Origin: Hungateiclostridiaceae bacterium UBA3934
Lineage (GTDB): Bacteria > Bacillota > Clostridia > Acetivibrionales > DTU013
NCBI GenBank assembly: GCA_002385815.1
Contig: DGEE01000142.1
Location: forward strand, 1 to 7,075
DNA length: 7,075 nt
Direction of reading: 5' to 3'
In this document: positions 1 to 5,886 of the stretch, piece after piece
How the letters are laid out: each line of letters begins with the position of its first letter
Numbering within the stretch: the first letter of the stretch is position 1
The notes under the pieces: model-generated
What the model saw: only the letters and a program-made list of their open reading frames with translations
Told to the model about the DNA's origin: nothing
Database searches by the model: none
Position numbers and translations under genes: made by a program

Positions 1-1
1 T

Positions 2-625
2 ATGATAAGTGGACTCGGCGAACAATATAAAGATGAAGGAGAATACGAAGCCGGCGAAGTACCGGTGGTTTCTGACCTTAAGAATGTCGCCATGGGCACT
101 GCCGTATTTAAGCAAGACCGGATGGTCGGTACATTGAACGGTATCGAATCGGTATGCTTTCAGATGGTCACCGGGAAATACAATCATTCATACTGGACAG
201 TCCCGGATGTGTATGACTGTAACAATGTTGTAGTAATGAACGTGGTCCAGAGAAAAAGGCCCAGGACGACCGTTGAGATGAAGGATGGGAAGCCGTTCAT
301 AACTGTGCAGTTGGATCTTGAGGGCGATTTCACCTCTATACAAGGCATGCAGGAATATGAAAAATATCCTGAAATTATTGAAAACAGGACAAAAGAAATC
401 ATAAAGCAGAATGTGATGTCAGTCCTTGAGAGGACTACAGATGAATTCGATGCTGATATATGCGGCTTCGGGAGATATATGAAGAAGCATTTTCTCACAT
501 TGGATGAGTGGAAGGAATTTGACTGGATTTCACAATATAAAAACTGTGAGTTCAACGTGGAAGTCAAGTTCAGTATCAGGCGCACGGGCCTGTTAATAGG
601 GCTTATGATATCACACCTGTCCTGA
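2..625 (+). CDS. Ger(x)C-family spore germination lipoprotein, C-terminal half (5' end outside window)
   Basis: This is the C subunit of a GerA-type nutrient germinant receptor, normally a lipoprotein on the outer face of the spore inner membrane that works with an A and a B membrane subunit. About 207 codons are visible. Family full length is roughly 370-400 residues, so the lipoprotein signal and first domain lie upstream of the window, and the ATG at base 2 is probably internal. Family features seen are the MGTAVFKQDRMVGTLN segment (residues 31-46), a Lys/Arg-rich strand followed by VEMKDGKPFITVQL (91-104), the ADICGFGRYMKK helix (151-162) and the closing strand ending IRRTG (192-196). These match the C-terminal Ger(x)C domain well. 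The stop codon sits inside an inverted repeat reaching the next gene's ribosome binding site. The paralogue (GerAC, GerBC, GerKC or other) cannot be decided. The family call is firm. Confidence 0.9.
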   Translation: MISGLGEQYKDEGEYEAGEVPVVSDLKNVAMGTAVFKQDRMVGTLNGIESVCFQMVTGKYNHSYWTVPDVYDCNNVVVMNVVQRKRPRTTVEMKDGKPFITVQLDLEGDFTSIQGMQEYEKYPEIIENRTKEIIKQNVMSVLERTTDEFDADICGFGRYMKKHFLTLDEWKEFDWISQYKNCEFNVEVKFSIRRTGLLIGLMISHLS

Positions 626-658
626 CACTGCATATCGTACCAACAACATTTGTCAGGA
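620..658 (+). promoter_or_regulatory. Inverted repeat joining gerC stop codon and downstream Shine-Dalgarno
   Basis: An 8-bp perfect inverted repeat pairs bases 620-627 (TCCTGACA) with 651-658 (TGTCAGGA), leaving a 23-base loop. The left arm contains the gerC stop codon (623-625). The right arm covers the first four bases of the AGGAGG ribosome binding site (655-660) of the small gene at 667. Folded, it would partly hide that site. A ribosome finishing gerC would cover the left arm and free it. The pairing is seen; the coupling role is inferred. Confidence 0.5.
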
Positions 659-666
659 GGAAAGTT

Positions 667-843
667 ATGTCGGTATTAACATGGATCGCAATTATATCTG
701 TCCTGGCATATGCGCTGATACACACAGTCAGCTATGCATTGTGGAACTGGAGGAACAACAATAAAGCAGGCTTTGTATTCATAATCCTGCTTTGCCTTGT
801 TATGACCGCACTGCCGGTATATATATTATTTTTCAGATCATAA
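667..843 (+). CDS. Small two-transmembrane protein, candidate germinant-receptor D subunit
   Basis: This 58-residue reading frame starts at ATG 667, six bases after a consensus AGGAGG (655-660), and stops at TAA 841-843. Two hydrophobic segments are clear: about residues 4-25, and about 36-56 ending LFFRS. A short polar turn (NWRNNNKAG, 27-35) joins them. It lies 41 bases after a Ger(x)C gene on the same strand, so co-transcription is likely. Small two-segment D proteins of about this size are known in or beside GerA-type operons of spore formers and can modulate receptor function. Size, topology and position fit, but there is no diagnostic motif, so the D-subunit label is inference. An unrelated small membrane protein is the alternative. 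That the frame is a real gene is well supported by the ribosome binding site, start codon and hydrophobic pattern. Confidence 0.8.
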   Translation: MSVLTWIAIISVLAYALIHTVSYALWNWRNNNKAGFVFIILLCLVMTALPVYILFFRS

Positions 844-872
844 TTGGCTTAAAGCTGCGTTAATGGTATCAT
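844..872 (+). promoter_or_regulatory. Candidate promoter for the lipoprotein gene
   Basis: TTGGCT (844-849) and TATCAT (867-872) are 17 bases apart. The second box is preceded by TGG, as in an extended -10 element. They match the housekeeping consensus at 4/6 and 5/6 positions and sit directly after the small gene's stop codon, about 50 bases before the lipoprotein's translation signals. The overlapping GCTTA (847-851) with CATTATT (870-876) also resembles a sigma-G promoter loosely, so the sigma factor is open. Confidence 0.35.
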
Positions 873-920
873 TATTATAGATGTGTCTGAACACGTTGCT
901 ATACTGATGTTCTGCGTCTT

Positions 921-1979
921 TTGACAGGGGGTATTATTATCAGACGGTTATTTCTCGCAGCAGTTATATTATTTCTATTCCTTTTTGCGGTTGCATGCGG
1001 CGCAGTAAAGGATACCGGCACAAACGGGACTGCACCGGCGTCCGTTGATGACGAAAACGGTACCGTATCTGACATGCCTGACATTGATGCAACGCCATCT
1101 GAGACTGGCCTGGGTACAGATGGGGAGGATGAGGGAGATGACAAAAAGGTATCCGAATATGATCCATCCGTTGCTGAGGAACATGAAAATGACAGCCGTC
1201 GGGAAGCTGAAGGCGGTACTGGTTATGAACTGCTGCAAAGCGCAAGTATCGACCTTGACAATGATGGTATCAATGAACAGGTCGAAATCGTAAAGACAGT
1301 TCTGACATCCTGGGAAACCGGAACGGACCAGGTGGAAGGCAGGCTTCTAATAAGCGGCAGGGACTTTAAAAGGCAAATCGTCTTTTGCAGAACCGGTGGC
1401 GCTTTTCCGGAGATACTGACCAGGGTCGAATTCGAGGATCTGGATGCGGACGGAGCTAAAGACATATTTATCGTAATTCCGGGCTATGGAGCATCTTTCA
1501 GCTATTCGAACTATTTCATATACAGTTTTGCAAAAGATAAAGGTCATTCATTTTCCAGTGATAATGAACTGGCAGATTTTATTGACCAATTTGAGTTTTC
1601 CAGTGTAAAGGGCAGCAATTTGCTGACTGTCACCAACCAGATCCATGGATTTTCCGCTGACATTGTGATCGAGGAACTGACGTGGGGAGAGACACCTGAA
1701 GATATTATGCAGCAATATGCAGAAGGAACCTGGATCGATCCTGTTTCAGTCGATATCAGTGAGGATTCGAGGCTGGCACTGGTAAAAAAGGAAGGTACCG
1801 TGGAAATAAAAGTGCCTTTGCCGGTATTCGGGATGGCAACAGTGAATATGATAGCAGAGATAGACTTGTATTACAGGATCGACAGTGATTTCAAGCCAGT
1901 GTTGAAGCGATGCGAAATAATTGATTTCACCGATGACGGGAAGATAAAGGCAGGCAGCTTCGAAGTGGATAATGGCTGA
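921..1979 (+). CDS. Putative lipoprotein with two DxDxDG calcium-type loops, function unknown
   Basis: I do not recognise a named family. With the TTG start the product is 352 residues. It has an Arg-Arg N-terminus, a hydrophobic signal (about 10-25) and a lipobox-like AVAC ending at Cys26, so it is probably exported and lipid-anchored. Residues about 31-100 form an acidic, Ser/Thr/Gly-rich linker. The folded part holds two calcium-loop motifs, DLDNDGINE (111-119) and DLDADGAKD (173-181), each beside beta-strand-like sequence, as in FG-GAP/VCBS-type or related calcium-binding extracellular domains. The start is uncertain. TTG 921 has no ribosome binding site in front of it, while the best one (AGGGGG, 926-931) lies downstream, where the in-frame codons at suitable distance are ATT 936 and ATC 939. 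Its position after a germinant-receptor operon hints at an envelope or spore role, but a 77-base gap and a possible own promoter separate them. Confidence 0.75.
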   Translation: MTGGIIIRRLFLAAVILFLFLFAVACGAVKDTGTNGTAPASVDDENGTVSDMPDIDATPSETGLGTDGEDEGDDKKVSEYDPSVAEEHENDSRREAEGGTGYELLQSASIDLDNDGINEQVEIVKTVLTSWETGTDQVEGRLLISGRDFKRQIVFCRTGGAFPEILTRVEFEDLDADGAKDIFIVIPGYGASFSYSNYFIYSFAKDKGHSFSSDNELADFIDQFEFSSVKGSNLLTVTNQIHGFSADIVIEELTWGETPEDIMQQYAEGTWIDPVSVDISEDSRLALVKKEGTVEIKVPLPVFGMATVNMIAEIDLYYRIDSDFKPVLKRCEIIDFTDDGKIKAGSFEVDNG

Positions 1980-2073
1980 GTGTGAGCCCGGACACACAAA
2001 CAAATACATTGCTGTATCCCAACACTATTCGCAGGTGCAGAGAGAACTCTAATCAGTAAAGGGGGATGCAATA

Positions 2074-2925
2074 GTGAAAGAATCCAGATTATCAAGAATC
2101 ATAACAATAATCGTATTCAGTTCTCTTGTACTATCTATCATATATATCACGGTAAGGATCATCATGGTCCCGGGTGGCAAAGCGGCAGCAGGTGAACGCC
2201 CTGAAAGCGAATATATACTTATGCTGCTGCAATGTACCGCAGGAGTCCTTATCATGTTTCTTCCGGGCTTTATATCGAAGAAATTCAGTGTCACGATACC
2301 GAGTACGATGTACATTATATTCGTTATTTTCCTGTTCTGTGCGATATATCTCGGTGAAGTGAGGGCGTTCTTTTATCAGTTCAAACACTGGGATGTACTG
2401 TTGCATGCAGTCAGCGGCGGCATGCTGGGTGCTTTGGGATTCTCATTCGTATCATTACTAAATGATGAAGAACGGATCCCTGTTTATCTCAGCCCTTTGT
2501 TCGTTTCACTTTTCGCTTTTTGCTTTGCCATCATGCTGGGCGTGTTATGGGAGTTATACGAGTTTGCTTTCGACGGCCTGCTGGGACTGAATATGCAGAA
2601 ATACGCACTGGAGGATGGTACGCTGCTGGTCGGAAGAGACGCCCTGGTGAATACTATGAAGGATCTGATCTTCGACGCCGTCGGAGCTTTGGTGGTGTCG
2701 GTCATTGGCTATATATCCCTGAAGCATAAGAAGGGATGGCTCGATTCATTGCTCATCAGAAAGAAGAAAACCAGGACTGAGGCACAGGATAGCGGTGAAG
2801 CGATAGAAGCCGGAGCAGATGCCGCTGACGAAACAGCGAAAGCTGCCAGGAGCGACAGGAAATCATCAGGGGAAGCTGCATATGCCGGCAAGGACCCGCA
2901 AAACGGGATCGGGATAGGGCAGTAG
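2074..2925 (+). CDS. YjdF/DUF2238-like six-segment membrane protein with charged tail
   Basis: This is a predicted inner-membrane protein of 283 residues. It starts at GTG 2074, eight bases after an AAAGGGGG site (2058-2065). An ATG at 2066 meets a stop within three codons and is not the start. Membrane segments fall at about 9-31, 46-66, 77-95, 107-128, 138-160 and 196-214. Conserved-looking features are HWDVLLHAVSGG (105-116), WELYEF at the end of segment five (159-164), and a polar stretch GRDALVNTMKDLIFDAVGA (187-205) before the last segment. This pattern resembles the YjdF/DUF2238 family, whose biochemical role is not established. Lys residues after the last segment place the C-terminus in the cytoplasm. 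The final 55 or so residues are an Ala/Glu/Lys/Asp-rich, low-complexity tail that I do not associate with the family. The gene ends before a strong hairpin and a minus-strand tRNA. Confidence 0.8.
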   Translation: MKESRLSRIITIIVFSSLVLSIIYITVRIIMVPGGKAAAGERPESEYILMLLQCTAGVLIMFLPGFISKKFSVTIPSTMYIIFVIFLFCAIYLGEVRAFFYQFKHWDVLLHAVSGGMLGALGFSFVSLLNDEERIPVYLSPLFVSLFAFCFAIMLGVLWELYEFAFDGLLGLNMQKYALEDGTLLVGRDALVNTMKDLIFDAVGALVVSVIGYISLKHKKGWLDSLLIRKKKTRTEAQDSGEAIEAGADAADETAKAARSDRKSSGEAAYAGKDPQNGIGIGQ

Positions 2926-2943
2926 AGTCTGCTTTAGTCTTTT

Positions 2944-2987
2944 GATACAACAATAGCCAGCCCTGAAGGACTGGCTATTGTTGTATC
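2944..2987. terminator. Perfect 17-bp hairpin, probable bidirectional terminator
   Basis: Bases 2944-2960 and 2971-2987 are perfect reverse complements (17 bp) around a 10-base loop. Inside the loop, CC/GG can pair over a TGAA tetraloop. The element lies between two converging transcription units, the membrane-protein gene ending at 2925 (+) and the tRNA-Trp gene ending at 3006 (-). Neither side has a real T-tract, although the right arm is T-rich (TATTGTTGTAT). The position argues for transcription termination or 3'-end protection; the missing T-run keeps confidence moderate. Confidence 0.6.
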
Positions 2988-3005
2988 GATCTAGCTCGAT
3001 TAATC

Positions 3006-3081
3006 TGGCAGGGGAGACAGGACTCGAACCTGCAGCCGACGGTTTTGGAGACCGCTACTCTGCCAATTGAGCTACTCCCCT
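3006..3081 (-). tRNA. tRNA-Trp (anticodon CCA), with encoded 3' CCA
   Basis: Read on the minus strand, the gene folds into a complete cloverleaf of 73 bases plus an encoded CCA (3006-3008). The acceptor stem is AGGGGAG with CTCCCCT (3075-3081 and 3010-3016 on the plus strand). The D-stem is GCTC/GAGT. The anticodon arm is GCGGT-CTCCAAA-ACCGT with anticodon CCA (complement at 3046-3048), the variable loop has five bases, and the T-arm GCAGG-TTCGAGT-CCTGT carries the TTCGA signature. The discriminator base is G. Anticodon CCA reads UGG, so this is tryptophan tRNA. It appears to be a single-gene unit, transcribed divergently from proC and convergently with the upstream membrane-protein gene. Confidence 0.97.
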
Positions 3082-3101
3082 ACATTTAGTGTAACTCAAA
3101 C

Positions 3102-3126
3102 GTCCATACCGATTCTTCGGATGGAC
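3102..3126 (-). other. Hairpin at the 5' end of the tRNA-Trp precursor leader
   Basis: Bases 3102-3107 (GTCCAT) pair with 3121-3126 (ATGGAC). After one bulged base (3108), 3109-3112 pair with 3117-3120, leaving a four-base loop. The start site predicted from the promoter at 3133-3162 is near 3126, so the hairpin would form the very 5' end of the tRNA precursor. About 20 unpaired bases would then remain before the mature end at 3081. The structure is seen; a role in precursor stability or processing is inference. Confidence 0.45.
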
Positions 3127-3132
3127 TTCTAT

Positions 3133-3162
3133 ATTCTACAATATATCTCGGACCTGTGTCAA
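3133..3162 (-). promoter_or_regulatory. Promoter of the tRNA-Trp gene
   Basis: On the minus strand a perfect -35 box TTGACA (plus-strand positions 3157-3162) is followed after 18 bases by TAGAAT (3133-3138), a 5/6 match to the -10 consensus. The distance and orientation suit transcription starting near 3126 and running into the tRNA gene. This is the strongest housekeeping-type promoter in the window, as expected for a stable RNA. Confidence 0.7.
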
Positions 3163-3204
3163 TGGTATAAATCAAATTAACAGTGGAAATTACTTCAAGC
3201 CGTA

Positions 3205-3213
3205 TGCTATTAT
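3205..3213 (+). promoter_or_regulatory. Candidate extended -10 element for the proC operon
   Basis: TGCTATTAT is an extended -10 element (TGN plus TATTAT) about 85 bases upstream of proC. No convincing -35 box lies 16-18 bases before it, which an extended -10 can tolerate. A second candidate, TGGTATAAA, lies at 3163-3171, beside the divergent tRNA promoter. Which one is used cannot be told from sequence. Confidence 0.3.
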
Positions 3214-3297
3214 ATACAAAGTGATGTATGGATTCGACATAAAATCAGTCTGAAGATATGCAGATCATACGGACATATTACGGATTGGGGGATGGAT

Positions 3298-4119
3298 ATG
3301 GCAAGCAGAATAGGATTTATAGGTACCGGCAATATGGGTGCGTCGATCCTCAGAGGCATTTTGCGGTCAGGTTTGACAGGTCCTGAGAATATATACATAT
3401 TTGATCCTGATACAGCCAAAATGGAAGCACTGACAAACGATACAGGTGTCAGGGCCTGTTCCGGCAACGTGGAACTCGTGGGGATGAGTGATTACGTCAT
3501 ACTGGCAGTCAAACCTGCAGCAGTCCCGCAGGTACTCCAGGAAGTCAAGGAGAGTTTTACAGACAGGAAAGTGCTTGTTTCCATAGCAGCGGGTATAAGT
3601 ATCGACATGCTGGCACAGCACCTTGGTCAGAGCAGGAAGATAGTCAGGACTATGCCCAATCTTCCGCTGATGGCTGGTGAAGGAATGACAGTGATCAGCT
3701 TTGGCGAACATACCAGTGAAGAGGAAAAAGAGACCGTGAAGAACCTCTTCAGAGGCTCGGGACAAGTTGAAGTACTGGAAGAGAGACTTATGAACGAAGT
3801 CATCGCTCTCACAGGCAGCAGTCCGGCCTATGTTTTTATGATGATAGAAGCTATGGCTGACGGAGCGGTGCAGCAGGGCATACCCAGAAAAACAGCGTAC
3901 AGGCTGGCAGCACAGAGTGTGCTCGGTTCTGCAAAAATGGTGCTGGAAACAGGTCTGCATCCGGCCGAGTTGAAAGACCAGGTCTGCTCGCCCGGAGGCA
4001 CTTCGATAGAGGCTGTAAAGGCGCTTGAAAAATGCGGACTCAGGCATGCGATAATGAGTGCGATGAAGGCCTGTACAAAGAGAGCTGTTGAAATCAGCAG
4101 TAGTTTTGAAAGCAGGTAA
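3298..4119 (+). CDS. proC: Pyrroline-5-carboxylate reductase
   Basis: This enzyme catalyses NAD(P)H-dependent reduction of 1-pyrroline-5-carboxylate to L-proline, the last step of proline synthesis, in the cytoplasm. The product is 273 residues, the usual family length. An N-terminal Rossmann fold shows GFIGTGNMG (6-14) and the strand/loop VILAVKP (67-73). The family motifs RTMPNLP (117-123) and TGSSPAYVF (172-180) follow, with the C-terminal signature CSPGGTSIEAVKALE (230-244). I prefer ATG 3298 because GGGGG (3287-3291) is six bases ahead of it; the in-frame ATG at 3292 directly abuts that site and would add only two residues. It is the first gene of an apparent proC-rnhA-nudF operon, with five bases between its stop and the rnhA start. 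The long minus-strand open frame opposite is a shadow. Confidence 0.96.
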   Translation: MASRIGFIGTGNMGASILRGILRSGLTGPENIYIFDPDTAKMEALTNDTGVRACSGNVELVGMSDYVILAVKPAAVPQVLQEVKESFTDRKVLVSIAAGISIDMLAQHLGQSRKIVRTMPNLPLMAGEGMTVISFGEHTSEEEKETVKNLFRGSGQVEVLEERLMNEVIALTGSSPAYVFMMIEAMADGAVQQGIPRKTAYRLAAQSVLGSAKMVLETGLHPAELKDQVCSPGGTSIEAVKALEKCGLRHAIMSAMKACTKRAVEISSSFESR

Positions 4120-4124
4120 AGGAT

Positions 4125-4604
4125 ATGACAGATAAAGGTAAGAAGGTAAAGATATACACTGACGGAGCATGTTCAGGCAATCCGGGCAGAGGCGGCTGGG
4201 CGGCTATCCTGTTGTATGGGGAACATGAAAAGGAGATATCCGGTTACGATCCTGATACTACCAACAACAGAATGGAGCTTACTGCCGCCATAGAAGGATT
4301 GAAGGCTCTGAAATACCCATGCTCGGTCGAACTTTATTCGGACAGCTCATACCTTGTGGATGCTTTCAACAATAGCTGGATAACTGGCTGGAAGCTGAAC
4401 GGATGGCGCAAAAGCAACAAGGAAGAGGTAAAAAACAAAGATCTCTGGGAGCAGTTGGACGAGTTGGCAAAGACCCATGACATCACATGGATAAAAGTAA
4501 AAGGCCACAGCGATAATGAATACAACAACAGGTGCGATAAACTGGCAGTCAATGAGATAAAGAAAAACACACCGGATAAGGAAAAAGGGGAGACGGGTGA
4601 ATGA
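4125..4604 (+). CDS. rnhA: Ribonuclease HI
   Basis: RNase HI cuts the RNA strand of RNA-DNA hybrids, removing R-loops and RNA primers. The 159-residue product has the full bacterial type 1 fold. Catalytic acids are visible as D13 (in YTDGACSGNPG), E51 (in NRMELTAA), D73 (in YSDSSY) and D138 (in NRCDKLA), and the flexible-loop histidine is H128 (in VKGHSD). The basic, Trp-containing handle region WITGWKLNGWRKSNK (85-99) that grips the hybrid is present, as in the Escherichia coli enzyme. An N-terminal double-stranded-hybrid-binding domain is absent. The last dozen or so residues form a charged tail. The start follows proC by five bases, with a modest AGG at 4114-4116. The stop overlaps the nudF start (ATGA, 4601-4604), which points to translational coupling in one transcript. 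Confidence 0.96.
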   Translation: MTDKGKKVKIYTDGACSGNPGRGGWAAILLYGEHEKEISGYDPDTTNNRMELTAAIEGLKALKYPCSVELYSDSSYLVDAFNNSWITGWKLNGWRKSNKEEVKNKDLWEQLDELAKTHDITWIKVKGHSDNEYNNRCDKLAVNEIKKNTPDKEKGETGE

Positions 4605-5158
4605 ATTATTACGAAAAGACAGTATCAGAAAAAGAAATATACAGGGGAAATATAATAGATGTCGATCTTTTAACAGTCACACTGCCGGACGGAAGGGAAG
4701 CGACACGTGATATAGTCAGACATCCCGGGGCTGCAGCAGTGATACCTCTGAATGAAAAAGGCGAGATCTATATGGTGAGGCAATTCAGGAAGCCTCTCGA
4801 CGCGGTTTCACTGGAAATACCAGCAGGTAAACTGGACGCCGGAGAAGATCCGGTCATATGCGCCGGCAGGGAATTGAAAGAGGAAACAGGTCTGACTGCA
4901 GAAAAACTGACCTTCCTGGTTAGTCTCCACAGTACGCCCGGATTTTCAGACGAGGTGATACACCTTTTCGCAGCGACAGGTCTGAAGGAAGGAGACAGCT
5001 GCGCAGACGAAGACGAATTCATTACGACAGAGAAATACTCCGTTGCTGAGCTGATTGATATGGTGCTGAAAGGGAAGATCACAGACGCAAAAAGCATGAT
5101 CGGTATTTTACTTGCCGACAGGATAATAAGCGGTAAAATCGATATCCCGTATAAATAA
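4601..5158 (+). CDS. nudF: ADP-ribose pyrophosphatase (Nudix hydrolase)
   Basis: Predicted to hydrolyse ADP-ribose to AMP and ribose 5-phosphate in the cytoplasm, clearing a reactive sugar nucleotide. The 185-residue protein contains a perfect Nudix box GX5EX7REUXEEXGU at residues 76-98, with metal-binding glutamates in RELKEE. A proline, P113 in STPGFSDE, lies 15 residues past the box, which marks the ADP-ribose pyrophosphatase subgroup. The N-terminal strands (LPDGREATRDIVRHPGAAAV, 28-47) and MVRQFRKPL (58-66) also match NudF-type enzymes of Firmicutes. The start overlaps the rnhA stop and is preceded by GGGGAG (4587-4592). It is the last gene before a hairpin at 5187-5221. Its place just ahead of spoIIM matches the order in Bacillus, as I recall it. 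Some activity on other nucleoside diphosphate sugars cannot be excluded. Confidence 0.93.
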   Translation: MNYYEKTVSEKEIYRGNIIDVDLLTVTLPDGREATRDIVRHPGAAAVIPLNEKGEIYMVRQFRKPLDAVSLEIPAGKLDAGEDPVICAGRELKEETGLTAEKLTFLVSLHSTPGFSDEVIHLFAATGLKEGDSCADEDEFITTEKYSVAELIDMVLKGKITDAKSMIGILLADRIISGKIDIPYK

Positions 5159-5180
5159 TCATAATGTGTGTCCTCGGAAG

Positions 5181-5210
5181 GAATAGTTTACAATATCATC
5201 TGCATATGAT
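5181..5210 (+). promoter_or_regulatory. spoIIM: Candidate sigma-E promoter for spoIIM
   Basis: GAATAGT (5181-5187) matches the sigma-E -35 consensus KMATATT at 6 of 7 positions. After 15 bases, CATATGAT (5203-5210) matches the -10 consensus CATACAHT at 6 of 8. Transcription would start near 5217, leaving a short leader before the AAGGGA site at 5234-5239. In Bacillus subtilis, spoIIM is under sigma-E control. The boxes overlap the hairpin at 5187-5221, so a chance match in AT-rich sequence is possible. Confidence 0.4.
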
Positions 5211-5221
5211 GATATTGTAAA
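5187..5221 (+). terminator. AT-rich 14-bp hairpin between nudF and spoIIM, possible terminator
   Basis: Bases 5187-5200 and 5208-5221 are perfect reverse complements (14 bp, extendable by a G-U and an A-T pair) around a 7-base loop, followed by TTTTATTTA. This could act as a weak rho-independent terminator for the proC-rnhA-nudF transcript, although the stem has few G-C pairs. It ends 12 bases before the spoIIM ribosome binding site and overlaps a candidate sporulation promoter. Confidence 0.55.
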
Positions 5222-5244
5222 TTTTATTTACTGAAGGGACAGTT

Positions 5245-5886
5245 ATGATCAAAAAGCTTCGCAACATTGTCAGGGAACATATTGCCTCAAACCACAGCAA
5301 CTGCTTTTTCCTGCTGCTGGCATTCATATTCGGGGTCATTGTTGGAGCTTTTACTGTAAATGGATTAAGTGCAATGCAAAGAGATGAACTCTCCAATTAT
5401 CTGCAAGGCTTTCTGCAACTGTTCCATAACCAGAATGTCAACGGTGCTGAACTCTTTTCCATGGGGCTGGTCGAAAATTTTAAGCTGATAGCTTTGCTCT
5501 GGGTCCTTGGAGTAACGATCATAGGGATCCCTTTCATATTTCTGGTCATGAGTGTCAGAGGTTTTGTAACCGGCTTTACCTCCGGGTTCATAATAAATGC
5601 GCTGGGAATGGAAGGGATACTGTTGGCGGGTTTTGCTTTATTTCCCAAGGAAATAATCATAATACCATGTCTGATAGGAATAGGTGTCAACGGAATAAAT
5701 TTTTCGATGCGGCTGGCGAAGAATAAAACAGCACAGGATCAGCAGAATCCGGGATTAAAATCAGCTTTCCTGTCATATTGCCTTACATCTTTATTATTCA
5801 CATGCATAACAGTAATCGGGGTAATAATCGATGCCTATGTAACACCGGTGCTGATCCGTATGATAGCCCCGTTGGTGACAATATGA
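5245..5886 (+). CDS. spoIIM: Stage II sporulation protein M
   Basis: SpoIIM is a mother-cell membrane protein that joins SpoIID and SpoIIP at the sporulation septum, where the complex remodels septal peptidoglycan and drives engulfment of the forespore. The 213-residue product matches the usual length (about 214). Visible features are a short basic N-terminus, a first membrane segment at about 19-40, and an extracytoplasmic stretch (41-78). A dense block of hydrophobic segments follows (about 79-102, 103-120, 121-152), with the conserved-looking ENFK (77-80) and VRGFVTGF (104-111). After a polar loop (158-171) comes a final segment (about 173-197). The start ATG follows AAGGGA (5234-5239) by five bases. 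The nudF-spoIIM-xerD order supports the call. It is probably transcribed separately from nudF, given the hairpin and possible sigma-E promoter between them. Confidence 0.93.
   Translation: MIKKLRNIVREHIASNHSNCFFLLLAFIFGVIVGAFTVNGLSAMQRDELSNYLQGFLQLFHNQNVNGAELFSMGLVENFKLIALLWVLGVTIIGIPFIFLVMSVRGFVTGFTSGFIINALGMEGILLAGFALFPKEIIIIPCLIGIGVNGINFSMRLAKNKTAQDQQNPGLKSAFLSYCLTSLLFTCITVIGVIIDAYVTPVLIRMIAPLVTI

Noticed and set aside
1980..1997. Short GTGTG/CACAC hairpin after the lipoprotein gene as a terminator
   Set aside because: Only five base pairs, followed by an A-rich rather than T-rich stretch.
3220..3291. Possible riboswitch or T-box in the proC leader
   Set aside because: The leader is under 90 bases, and I see no T-box sequence, terminator hairpin or recognisable aptamer core.
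3367..4170. Long minus-strand open frame (267 codons) opposite proC
   Set aside because: It lies fully antisense to a clear proC gene, reads as Cys/His-rich low-plausibility protein and has no supporting ribosome binding site; it is a codon-bias shadow.
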